Positions 1-6,755 are shown, counted from the stretch's first letter. The stretch: 7,633 nucleotides of DNA from an uncultured Lachnospiraceae bacterium (GCA_947628025.1 CANQYH010000153.1:1-7633), one strand, 5' to 3'. Program-made: numbers and translations. Notes: generated by a model not told the origin, from the letters alone.

Positions 1-2
1 TT

Positions 3-32
3 TTGTATAGCGTCCATAACTCTCGATATAAT
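3..32 (+). promoter_or_regulatory. Candidate sigma-A promoter for the DedA operon
   Basis: A TTGTAT box (3-8) and a perfect TATAAT box (27-32) are separated by 18 bases, matching the housekeeping promoter pattern of Firmicutes. Transcription would start near 39, leaving a leader of about 170 bases before the DedA start at 212. There is no other obvious promoter for the DedA-glycosyltransferase pair, so the placement is sensible. It is pattern matching only. Confidence 0.45.
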
Positions 33-71
33 CAGACTTTCTTCGGTTTATGATTTTTCTTCATGAAACAA

Positions 72-130
72 CCCTGTCCCGGCTCCCCGCGCGGCGCATC
101 CTTTTCCGGAGCCTGCGAAAAAACACAGGG
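72..130 (+). other. Nested inverted repeat in the DedA leader
   Basis: The outer arms CCCTGT (72-77) and ACAGGG (125-130) enclose inner arms GGCTCC (81-86) and GGAGCC (108-113). Both pairs are perfect complements, so a transcript starting near 39 could fold into one long imperfect hairpin with a large GC-rich loop. No T-run follows directly, so it is not a convincing terminator. It does not match a riboswitch class that I recognise. It could be a leader structure or chance. Confidence 0.25.
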
Positions 131-211
131 ATTCTTTAGAAATTCTTTCATTTTTTCTGCCGTCCCTTTTTAGTTTCGCCCCCTATGATAAGGGAAAAGG
201 AGGCAGACAGT

Positions 212-724
212 ATGGACATTTCCACTTTTACGACTTATTTTCTCCGTTACGGCGAAGCGGCCATCTTTACGATCGTGCTGTTAGAATATATGAGCCTGCC
301 CGGGTTCCCCGCCGGCGTGATCATGCCGCTGTCCGGCGTCTTGGCCGCCAGGGGACAGATCAGTTTTTTACGCGTCATGACCGTCACCGTGGCGGCCGGT
401 CTCATCGGAAGCATGATCCTCTACGGGATCGGCCGTTTCGGAGGGAGCAGGATCCTGCAGCGTTACATGGACCGTCACCCCGACAAGCGCCATCAGCTGG
501 AGACAAAACTGGACTGGGTCAGGCAAAAGGGCTTTTTCGGCCTTTTCATCGCCAAGCTTTTCCCCGCCGTCCGCACCATCGTTTCCATCCCCGCCGGCAT
601 CCTGAAAATGGATCTGATGCAATACGTGATCAGCTCCGCGCTGGGCATCATCATCTGGAACCTGGCATTTGTGGGAGCCGGCTACGTCTGCGGAGAACAG
701 ATCTTCGCGCTTCTGGGAAAATGA
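212..724 (+). CDS. DedA-family membrane protein (VTT/SNARE-associated domain)
   Basis: This is a 170-residue integral membrane protein of the DedA family. Members act in the cytoplasmic membrane; characterised ones are linked to lipid recycling (undecaprenyl phosphate or phosphatidylethanolamine translocation) and membrane homeostasis. The start at 212 is chosen over the in-frame ATG at 185 because AAAGGAGG (196-203) lies 8 bases before it. Family marks visible are Glu25 followed by LPGFPAG (29-35), the hydrophobic G-rich stretch ending in YGIGRFGG (71-78), LFPAVRTIVSIPAG (116-129) with the conserved Arg121, and WN then GAGYVCGE (149-162). It is slightly shorter than the usual roughly 200 residues but looks complete. 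The glycosyltransferase remnant follows 14 bases later with its own ribosome binding site, so the two were probably cotranscribed. The exact lipid substrate cannot be read from sequence. Confidence 0.9.
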   Translation: MDISTFTTYFLRYGEAAIFTIVLLEYMSLPGFPAGVIMPLSGVLAARGQISFLRVMTVTVAAGLIGSMILYGIGRFGGSRILQRYMDRHPDKRHQLETKLDWVRQKGFFGLFIAKLFPAVRTIVSIPAGILKMDLMQYVISSALGIIIWNLAFVGAGYVCGEQIFALLGK

Positions 725-738
725 GAAAGGAGACCCCT

Positions 739-1382
739 ATGAACATCGCTCTCATGACCAACAACTATAAACCTTTTGTCGGCGGCGTGCCCATCTCCGT
801 CGAACTGCTGGCCCAGGGACTGCTGGCGGTCCGTTCCTGCTGCAAAGCGCCGCCTGTTTCAAAACGCTTTACGCCCGGCCGTTCCGGCTGCTTCTGATCG
901 GCGACGGGCCCGACCGCACGGAATATGAGACGCTCCGCAACCGTCTCGGACTAACGGAAGAAGTCTCTTTCCTGGGAAGCCTGCCCCATCAGGACCTTGC
1001 CGCCTACTACGCGGCCGCCGACGCATTCGTTTTCGCTTCCCGGACCGAGACCCAGGGCATCGTGATTCCGGAGGCGTTTGCGGGCGGAGCACCGGTCGTT
1101 GCTCTGGCAGGCAGCGGCGTCCGGGATCTGGTGACGGACGGAGTGAACGGCCTCCTCTGCGCGGAAACGGAAAACGAGGAAGCTCTGGCGCGGCGGCTGC
1201 TCTTTTTCACCGAACACCCGCAGCTGCAGAGAAGTCTCCGCGCCCGGGCCCGCCAGACTGCCGAAGATTTTCGCGAAGAAGCGGTTGTGAGAAAAGCGAT
1301 CCGACTTTATAATAAGAGTATCGCCCAGTACCGCCGGGAGCAGGCGCGGCCGAAAGAAAGCGTCTGGGAGTTCACCGTATGA
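739..1382 (+). pseudogene. Glycosyltransferase family 4 gene, internal deletion plus frameshift
   Basis: The N-terminus MNIALMTNNYKPFVGGVP with VELLAQG is a classic GT4 start (Rossmann strand 1 and the glycine-rich loop), preceded by AAAGGAG at 726-732. That frame stops at 895-897 after 52 residues. From about 822 a second frame encodes a good GT4 C-terminal half: RLLLIGDGPDR, a strand ending in FLGSLPH, then ETQGIVIPEAFAGGAPVV, which is the nucleotide-sugar E-x7-E type region, and VRDLVTDGVNGLL, ending at 1382. An intact enzyme of this type is about 380-420 residues; roughly 200 residues between the first helix and the donor-binding domain are missing. The junction lies around 815-840, and frames 1 and 3 do not match across it, so no active enzyme can be made. 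The intact ancestor probably transferred a sugar to a membrane lipid or polymer, consistent with its DedA neighbour; this is inference. Confidence 0.88.
1285..1313 (+). promoter_or_regulatory. Candidate promoter for the two-component operon, inside the dead glycosyltransferase
   Basis: TTGTGA (1285-1290) and a perfect TATAAT (1308-1313) are spaced by 17 bases. The predicted start near 1320 would give a leader of about 190 bases before the response regulator. The boxes overlap codons of the glycosyltransferase C-terminus, so they may be incidental. No better promoter is evident in 1383-1508. Confidence 0.33.
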
Positions 1383-1448
1383 GACGCGAAACGATCTTTT
1401 CGGGCAGGTCTCATTCGGGACACGCCGCACGCGGAAAGACAGAGCGGA

Positions 1449-1472
1449 ACGCCGGATATTCACCCCCGGCGT
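1449..1472 (+). other. GC-rich hairpin between the glycosyltransferase remnant and the response regulator
   Basis: ACGCCGG (1449-1455) and CCGGCGT (1466-1472) form a perfect 7-base stem with a 10-base loop. The downstream sequence is AT-leaning (GAATATTTTC) but has no clean T-run, so it is at best a weak terminator. Otherwise it is a leader hairpin about 37 bases before the response regulator start. The rest of 1383-1508 shows no gene. Confidence 0.3.
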
Positions 1473-1508
1473 CCGCGAATATTTTCAGACCACAGTGAGG
1501 AAAAACAG

Positions 1509-2219
1509 ATGAACCAGAATTTTCACATATTAGTAGCCGAAGACGATAAAGAGATCCGCGAGGGCGTGGAGATCTACCTGAGGAACCAGGGCTACCAGGT
1601 CTCCACCGCCGCCAACGGGAAAGAGGGGCTGGATATCATCGCCAAAGAAGAGATCCATTTAGCCATCGTGGACGTGATGATGCCGGTCATGGACGGCGTG
1701 ACCATGCTGATGAAGCTGCGGGCCATGGACCGGGAATTTCCCGTGATCATCCTCTCCGCAAAATCCGAAGAGGTCGACAAGATCATGGGCCTGAACATGG
1801 GCGCGGACGATTACGTGACCAAACCGTTCACGCCTCTGGAACTGCTGGCGCGCGTCAATTCCCACCTGCGCCGCTATTCCAAATACCTGTCCGCCACCAG
1901 CCGTCCCGCAGCTAGCGACCACATCTACGTCATCGGCGGTCTGGAGCTGAACGAAGACACGGTGGAAGTGACGGTGGACGGCGAGCCGGTGAAGCTGACG
2001 CCGCTGGAATTTAAGATCGTCCACCTGCTGATCCGCCACCCCGGCCGCGTGTTCTCCGCCGAGGAGATCTACGAGCGCATCTGGAACGAGAAAGCCGTCA
2101 ACACCGACACGATCATGGTCCACGTCCGCAATATCCGGGAAAAGATCGAGATCGATCCAAAAAATCCCAAATACCTGAAAGTCGTCTGGGGCGTCGGCTA
2201 CAAGATCGAGAAACAATAG
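1509..2219 (+). CDS. OmpR/VanR-family response regulator
   Basis: This 236-residue DNA-binding response regulator is the cytoplasmic output half of the two-component system formed with the following kinase. Residues 1-120 are a receiver domain: acidic pocket Glu11-Asp12-Asp13, phospho-acceptor Asp55 in LAIVDVMMPVMDG, switch Ser83, Lys105 in DDYVTKPF. After a linker (about 121-137), residues about 138-236 are an OmpR-type winged helix: LTPLEFKIVHLLI, a recognition-helix region around NTDTIMVHVRNIREKI, and the terminal hairpin VVWGVGYKI. All catalytic residues are present and the length is normal. The start follows a modest GAGG (1497-1500). The stop lies 13 bases before the kinase start, indicating an operon. 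Overall it resembles VanR-like regulators, but the target genes are not evident; no clear direct-repeat operator was found upstream. Confidence 0.95.
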   Translation: MNQNFHILVAEDDKEIREGVEIYLRNQGYQVSTAANGKEGLDIIAKEEIHLAIVDVMMPVMDGVTMLMKLRAMDREFPVIILSAKSEEVDKIMGLNMGADDYVTKPFTPLELLARVNSHLRRYSKYLSATSRPAASDHIYVIGGLELNEDTVEVTVDGEPVKLTPLEFKIVHLLIRHPGRVFSAEEIYERIWNEKAVNTDTIMVHVRNIREKIEIDPKNPKYLKVVWGVGYKIEKQ

Positions 2220-2232
2220 AAAGGATAGACCC

Positions 2233-4536
2233 ATGAAAGAAAAACGGAAAGCTCTTCCCTGGCTCCTGACGGGAGCGGCCGTCAGCCTGACGTTCAGCCT
2301 GCTGTTCCTGTCGCGTCTCAGCTGGTTCCGGTCGCAGGCGGAAACCCAAATGACGAACCCCGTCACATCGGAGGAAAACATACAGACCCTTTATCAGTTC
2401 AACCAGATCCTGTACCGGAACTATTATAATTTCCAGAACACCTCCGAATCAAGCTACACGGACCTGTATTACCCGATCGACGCCGGTTCTCCTGTCGATC
2501 AGCTCCTGCAGGGCCAGTACGAGGAAGACGATTCCGAAGATCCGGAAGAATATTCGGACGACGGCGCTTCCTACGCCGACGCGGACCTGCTTATAAGCTC
2601 GTTCAACGACGCCCTGCTGAATCTCAACGAATATTTTTCGGAACTGGAATCCTCTTTCAGCGCGCTCAGCATCATTTACGACTACTGGATCGGCCCTCCA
2701 GACGGCGACGCGGTCCTGACCAACTCCGGCTCAGCCTCTTTTCCTGCGGACGGATCTCCCTACTATCTTCTGCTGGAATTTGACTTCGACGAAAACGGAT
2801 ATCCCTCCGTCGGCGCGGCCGCGGTAAACGACGCCTCTGACGCGGAGGCTGCTTTCTTCACAACGGAAACGGCCCGCGGCATGTCCGCAGGCAGCGAGAC
2901 CGTATTCCGGTACGCCTCCCGGCTGACCGGCGATTTCGCTCTGCCCAGCGATTCCGTCATTTCCTATGAAAACCTTTCTATGGAAATCTTTAACCGCTAT
3001 ACCCATGAGACCCCGATCCGAAACTGCCGGATCGTCTACGGCCTGCGGCTCTCCACCTGGGAAAGGATGCACCGTCGCAGCGGCGGACTCTCCCTCCAGT
3101 ACGGCGCCTACGCCAATCTGTACCAGGAACAGTACTCCGGCTTCATGCGGGCCGGCGTCGACCGGTTCTACGTGCTGGCCTGCCTGGCCGTGTTCCTGTG
3201 CGCGCTTCTGCCTTTCGTGCCGAAGTTTCCTTCGGTCCCAGGATATGCCGCCGAAATCGCCGCGGCGCTGCTTCTGGGCCTGTTCGCCAGCATCCATTAC
3301 GTGATCTTCATGCTCTCCGGCGTCTCCGTCAGCCTTTTGTCCATGGGAGCCGCGGCCGTGTGCCTGTCCCTGCTGTTTTTCCTGGCCTGGTGCGCGGGCA
3401 GCTTTCTGCGGCCGGCATGGCATCTGGGACTGAGCGGCTACCTGCGGGAACACAGCTTTGTCTACCGCATTTTCCCATTCATATACTCGAAAGCCCTCGG
3501 TTTTTACCAGACCCTGACACACTTGGACGTGACCCGGCCGGTCCACACGATAATCCTGCGCCTGATCGCCGCCAACGCGGCGCTGATGCTGATCTCCCGC
3601 TTTTTATGGAGCAAAGCCCTGCCGTTCATCGCAGCTTACTCGGTGATCCTCTATTTCATATTGAAAAAATACGCCGGCGATCTCCAGGAACAGTACCGCC
3701 AGATCTTGGTCGCCACCAACGAGATCGCCAACGGCAATCTGGACGTGTCCATCACCGCCGACCTGGGCATCTTCGAGCCTTTCAAACAGCAGATCACCCG
3801 CATCCAGCAGGGCTTCCGCCGGGCCGTGGATGAGGAGATCAAAAGCCAGCGGATGAAAACAGAGCTGATCACCAATGTTTCTCACGACCTGAAGACGCCG
3901 CTGACCGCCATCATCACCTACATCGGCCTGCTGAAAGACGCGGAAACCACGCCGGAGCAGCGGGCCAAATACCTGGACACCTTAGAGCGCAAGGCCCTGC
4001 GGCTGAAAGTCCTGATCGAGGACCTGTTTGAGATCAGCAAGGCCTCCTCCCGAAACGTCCAGCTCGACATCATGGACGTGGATCTCCTGAACCTGGTCCG
4101 GCAGGCGGAGATCGAGACCTCCGACCAGCTGGCCGCCGCCCGCCTGGACGTGCGGATGAACCTGCCGGAACAGAAAGTGATCCTGCCCTTAGACAGCCAG
4201 AAAACCTACCGCATCTATGAGAACCTGTTCGGAAACATCGCCAAATACGCCCTCGCCGGTACGCGGGTCTACGTCACCGGTACCGTCGCGGACGGGGAAC
4301 TGACGGTCACATTAAAAAATATCTCCGCCGACGAACTGCATGTCAATCCCGCGGAGCTGACCGACCGTTTCGTCCGCGGGGACGCCTCCCGCAACACGGA
4401 GGGCAGCGGCCTGGGACTGGCCATCGCCAAAAGCTTCACGGAACTGCAGGGCGGGCGGCTGGAGATCCAGCTGGACGACGATATTTTCAAAGTATCGACG
4501 ATATGGCGCCTGCCCGGCGGCGGGGCGGACGCATAG
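2233..4536 (+). CDS. Multi-pass membrane sensor histidine kinase with a large acidic extracytoplasmic domain
   Basis: This 767-residue histidine kinase is the probable partner of the preceding regulator (AAAGGA at 2220-2225, 7 bases before the ATG). Layout: a first membrane segment (about 8-30); a long extracytoplasmic region (about 31-310) containing a strongly acidic patch at about 97-118; a block of further membrane segments (about 311-330, 337-360, 362-386, 440-458, 462-478); a helical HAMP-like/dimerisation stretch (about 480-545); then the kinase core. The H-box NVSHDLKTPLTAI carries the phospho-acceptor His551. The N-box is IYENLFGNIAKYA (661-673) and the ATP-lid G-box is EGSGLGLAIAKS (723-734). 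The classical D-x-G-x-G box is replaced by LKNISADEL (695-702), a variant seen in some VanS-like kinases. About six membrane passes plus a large sensor domain is unusual compared with the two-pass layout. The ligand is unknown. The antisense GNAT gene lies convergent just downstream. Confidence 0.93.
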   Translation: MKEKRKALPWLLTGAAVSLTFSLLFLSRLSWFRSQAETQMTNPVTSEENIQTLYQFNQILYRNYYNFQNTSESSYTDLYYPIDAGSPVDQLLQGQYEEDDSEDPEEYSDDGASYADADLLISSFNDALLNLNEYFSELESSFSALSIIYDYWIGPPDGDAVLTNSGSASFPADGSPYYLLLEFDFDENGYPSVGAAAVNDASDAEAAFFTTETARGMSAGSETVFRYASRLTGDFALPSDSVISYENLSMEIFNRYTHETPIRNCRIVYGLRLSTWERMHRRSGGLSLQYGAYANLYQEQYSGFMRAGVDRFYVLACLAVFLCALLPFVPKFPSVPGYAAEIAAALLLGLFASIHYVIFMLSGVSVSLLSMGAAAVCLSLLFFLAWCAGSFLRPAWHLGLSGYLREHSFVYRIFPFIYSKALGFYQTLTHLDVTRPVHTIILRLIAANAALMLISRFLWSKALPFIAAYSVILYFILKKYAGDLQEQYRQILVATNEIANGNLDVSITADLGIFEPFKQQITRIQQGFRRAVDEEIKSQRMKTELITNVSHDLKTPLTAIITYIGLLKDAETTPEQRAKYLDTLERKALRLKVLIEDLFEISKASSRNVQLDIMDVDLLNLVRQAEIETSDQLAAARLDVRMNLPEQKVILPLDSQKTYRIYENLFGNIAKYALAGTRVYVTGTVADGELTVTLKNISADELHVNPAELTDRFVRGDASRNTEGSGLGLAIAKSFTELQGGRLEIQLDDDIFKVSTIWRLPGGGADA

Positions 4537-4556
4537 GTCCCTCATTCCAAACATAC

Positions 4557-4648
4557 GCGGGAACAGCCATCCTCTCATCCGCCGCCGCGGGCTCCGTACC
4601 GTTCTGCCGGATCACGGTATTCTCCTCGGAAATGATAGCTGTTCCCGC
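4557..4648. repeat. Perfect 11-base inverted repeat at the convergent gene ends
   Basis: GCGGGAACAGC (4557-4567) and its exact reverse complement GCTGTTCCCGC (4638-4648) are separated by 70 bases. The left arm is between the kinase stop and the GNAT end; the right arm is inside the GNAT coding sequence. With no T-run beside either arm it is not a standard terminator. It could form a long-range RNA stem at the convergent ends or be a small local duplication-inversion. Confidence 0.4.
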
Positions 4649-5080
4649 TTTGATTTTCACCAATGACCCGCAGCCCCAGATGCGTCAGGATCCCCTGAGA
4701 TTTCTGGTTCCGCTATGCGCATAGGCCTCTACATATAGCGTGCCAGCAGGAACGATATCAGCCAAAAACGAGTACAGCTGCTCGAAGATCCCCCTCCCCT
4801 GGTAATCCCGCTTCAGCTGGATTTCCTCCATCATAAACGTCGTCTCACTCACATAATACTGAAAATAACCGACGATCTCCCTGCCGTCCCAGATCAACAG
4901 GATCTGCCGCCGCTCCTGCGCAAGCGCCGGAGAAACCGCCTCGTACCACATCCGGAAATCCTCGTCATAGCAGTTCCCCGTGGCCGCGATCTCATTCATG
5001 TTGGAAGCCAATATCCGAAACAGCCGCGGCAGGATCACATCTTTCTGCTCCTTGTCGAGAAATTCAAATGCAATTTTCAT
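4575..5080 (-). pseudogene. GNAT-family N-acetyltransferase, broken by a one-base frameshift
   Basis: This would be an acetyl-CoA-dependent N-acetyltransferase of about 168 residues; the substrate is unknown. The start is placed at 5080 (not the ATG at 5107) because GAGGAG lies about 8 bases before it. Residues 60-75 (ILLIWDGREIVGYFQY) and 85-104 form the GNAT central strands, with the acetyl-CoA loop DYQGRGIFEQLY (92-103; Gln94, Gly95, Gly97). After VEAYAHS the reading frame runs into a stop at 4685-4687. In the frame reached by adding one base near 4709-4711, the protein continues as NQKSQGILTHLGLRVIGE, then SYHFRGEYRDP, ending at 4575. This is exactly the last helix and strand expected of a GNAT fold. 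The lesion is therefore a single-base loss, real or an assembly error. If real, the acetyltransferase lacks its final strand and is probably inactive. Confidence 0.8.
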
Positions 5081-5093
5081 CCAGGCTCTCCTC

Positions 5094-5345
5094 TCAAACG
5101 TTTTCATGATAAAATTTCTTCGTTGACTCTATCGCATAAAAAGCATTCCCCGCAAACATAGCTGCAATCTCAGATACTCTTTTTTAGCCTCATTAACAAT
5201 CTCTTTACTTTATTAATCTCACAGTCCCACTTCTTTACACGCTCCGACTCATTCTCTATGAATTCCATCCCAGGCTCAGCACCAACTTATAATGCGGCAC
5301 ACCCTCCATCTCATAATCTTTTTCCTTTTTCTTTGATAGCCTTTC
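5094..5345 (-). pseudogene. Heavily frameshifted remnant of an unidentified gene upstream of the GNAT gene
   Basis: Reading the minus strand, coherent peptide segments follow one another but in changing frames. First comes YEMEGVPHYKLVLSL (ending in a stop at 5256-5258), then MEFIENESERVKKWDCEINK (from 5268, stop at 5170-5172), a short bridge matching VNEAKKEYL, and finally SEIAAMFAGNAFYAIESTKK onward to FYHENV with a stop at 5094-5096. That stop lies 13 bases before the GNAT start and touches its ribosome binding site, as expected for two genes of one operon. The segments are charged and helical; I do not recognise the family. Similar peptide scraps may extend to about 5385. At least three frame changes in 250 bases argue for true decay. 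The call rests on the smooth joining of segments and the end point, not on a known homolog. Confidence 0.42.
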
Positions 5346-5666
5346 ATATCCACTTTCGTGTTTTCAAAAATTTCTCCTGTACATAAATTTTTTCTTTTAT
5401 TTTACATCATCAAGAGATTTTCCGCAGTAAAATACTCTCTTTTTCTCCCAAAAATTATTTCCTATATTCAGATTATGTGGTATACTAAACAGAGTAAGAA
5501 TTATTTTTATTATATGATCTTTTTGACAGCTCAATTGTACTGCACAAATCAGATCTATGTTTTTTATGCATTAAAACGCTGGATTTCCAAAGTTCATTCC
5601 ATTAAATAACGTGGGACGTTTGAGTTATATTATTTAATTAAGTAAAAATAAAGGATAAGCAAAAAC
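5346..5666. other. AT-rich spacer between the core segment and the accessory module
   Basis: No convincing gene is seen in these 320 bases. A plus-strand open frame from 5358 to 5609 has no ribosome binding site and a low-complexity Phe/Tyr/Ile/Lys-rich product, so it is not called. The stretch holds the candidate promoter at 5478-5486, a small hairpin AACGT-GGG-ACGTT (5608-5620), a TTGACA at 5523-5528 without a matching -10, and the AAAGGA ribosome binding site (5650-5655) of the next gene. It marks the shift from GC-rich to AT-rich DNA. Confidence 0.6.
5478..5486 (+). promoter_or_regulatory. Candidate extended -10 promoter for the accessory module
   Basis: TGGTATACT is an extended -10 element (TG, one base, then TATACT). 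A weak TTTCCT (5458-5463) sits 17 bases upstream, as is common for extended -10 promoters. The predicted start near 5493 would give a leader of about 175 bases that includes the AACGT-GGG-ACGTT hairpin. AT-rich DNA yields such matches by chance, so confidence is low. Confidence 0.35.
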
Positions 5667-6697
5667 ATGAGCGAACAACAACTATTATCAGAGAAACTTG
5701 CAATTGAACTGGAAAAAGTAAAAAGTGACTGTCCTGAGTTTTCTTATGCTCCGATTGGGCAAACTTCTAAAAAAATGCATATAAGTTACTACTTAACGGA
5801 AAGAAAATCGGTGAAGTCTGGCCTCGCGGAAATTATGGGCATTTATATACAAATATTCTCACAGAAGAAGAAAAAAGCAAAGTAATCAAAGTTTCAAGCG
5901 CAAGTGAATACATACCTGGTCCGGGAAACGATACCGATTATTATAATTTTCATGAAAAGTTTATTCTAAAATGGAACCGCGAATTTAAATCACTTAGTTC
6001 AGTACGTAGCGAAGTGATGGATTTAATAAGGAAGAGCAAGGGCTATTCTTCTCTTCCCATTGGTAGTTCTATACCAAATTCCTCAGCAAATAACACATCT
6101 TTAGCCAAAAGAAATGTATGGCTCCCGCAGAATGTGATTTTGAAAAGCAGAGAAAATGCTCTGGCTTATTTAATTGCAATATGTGACAAGATGGATTTAG
6201 ATAAAGCTCTGGCTATTCCATATGAAAAGCACATGAATAGATATGCCCAGTTGAAAAACAAGGGACGTATTGCTTCCATCACATTCTATCCTGGATACCA
6301 ATATGAAGACTTTATGGAAAAGATCATACGCATCACAAACAGTGACGATGGGATTGAAAAAGATTCATTGAAAGATGGTGATTTTAAGAGATTTTGTGCA
6401 AATGCCTCAAATTTGGCAGAACACATACACAATAACGCTGATATATTACCCCCTTGTGTATTCTTAATTAATGATATGGACAACGGTAATATCTGTGAAA
6501 TATTTGGAGAAGTAATGAATTTACTCCCAGATATAGAAAAACAAAGTAAAAAAGATGACAAGGATGTAATATTACCCTATTCTGGCGAACTATTTGAGAT
6601 ACCTAAAAATGTGCATATTGTAGGAATCATGAATTCTATAAACAAACTAGATTATAGGACACTTGAAACGATAAAGCGAAAGTTTCGATTTATTTAA
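5667..6697 (+). pseudogene. McrB-like AAA+ protein with degenerate nucleotide-binding motifs, one frame change
   Basis: Two frames together encode about 344 residues. The first (ATG 5667, AAAGGA 11 bases upstream) gives an unrecognised N-terminal domain and hits a stop at 5883-5885. The same protein resumes in the other frame around GKKIGEVWPRGNYGHLYTN and continues to the stop at 6695-6697. One extra base between about 5771 and 5885 would join them; the best spot is TTAAC near 5800, giving HISYYLNGKKIGE. The C-terminal half matches McrB-type AAA+ domains: KGRIASITFYPGYQYEDF (from 6260) for the GRI-TFHQSYSYEDF signature, FLINDMDNGNICEIFGE (from 6461) for Walker B, GIMNSINKLD (from 6623) for sensor 1, and IKRKFRF (6671-6691) for the arginine-finger end. 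But the Walker A position reads NVILKSRENALAYL with no GPPGTGKT, and Walker B Asp-Glu is Asn-Asp. It stops right after the finger helix. It precedes the sacsin-like gene by 58 bases. Typed as pseudogene because of the frame change; an intact gene with an assembly error is equally possible. Confidence 0.75.
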
Positions 6698-6755
6698 ACG
6701 TATTTCCATCATAGTTATAGTCACAGATAAAATTATTGTTAGAGGGGTGCCGAAA

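Noticed and set aside
185..211. Upstream ATG at 185 as the DedA start
   Set aside because: The AAAGGAGG at 196-203 lies downstream of it and is ideally spaced for the ATG at 212.
951..1463. Antisense 170-codon open frame over the glycosyltransferase remnant
   Set aside because: The sense strand shows clear GT4 motifs; the antisense product has none.
1659..2381. Antisense 240-codon open frame across the response regulator
   Set aside because: It is a shadow of the GC-rich regulator gene: composition is dominated by Asp, His, Val and Arg, there is no family motif, and the sense strand is a clear OmpR regulator.
2731..3546. Antisense 271-codon open frame across the kinase sensor region
   Set aside because: The product is rich in Gly, Gln, Arg and His with no recognisable motif, and its position is fully explained by the kinase codons.
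3198..3833. Plus-strand open frame of 211 codons overlapping the kinase in another frame
   Set aside because: Arg/Pro/His-rich shadow frame without a ribosome binding site.
4503..4724. Plus-strand open frame of 73 codons after the kinase
   Set aside because: It overlaps the kinase end and lies antisense to the GNAT tail, whose peptide is conserved-looking.
5523..5528. TTGACA as a -35 box for the accessory module
   Set aside because: No acceptable -10 box occurs 16-18 bases downstream.
5358..5609. Plus-strand open frame of 83 codons in the AT-rich spacer
   Set aside because: No ribosome binding site; the product is low-complexity and rich in Phe, Tyr, Ile and Lys, as expected from random AT-rich DNA; it overlaps the likely promoter.
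5769..5885. Programmed -1 ribosomal frameshift in the McrB-like gene
   Set aside because: No X-XXY-YYZ heptamer in the right register was found; the A7 tract could only act through slippage, which is listed as a hypothesis instead.
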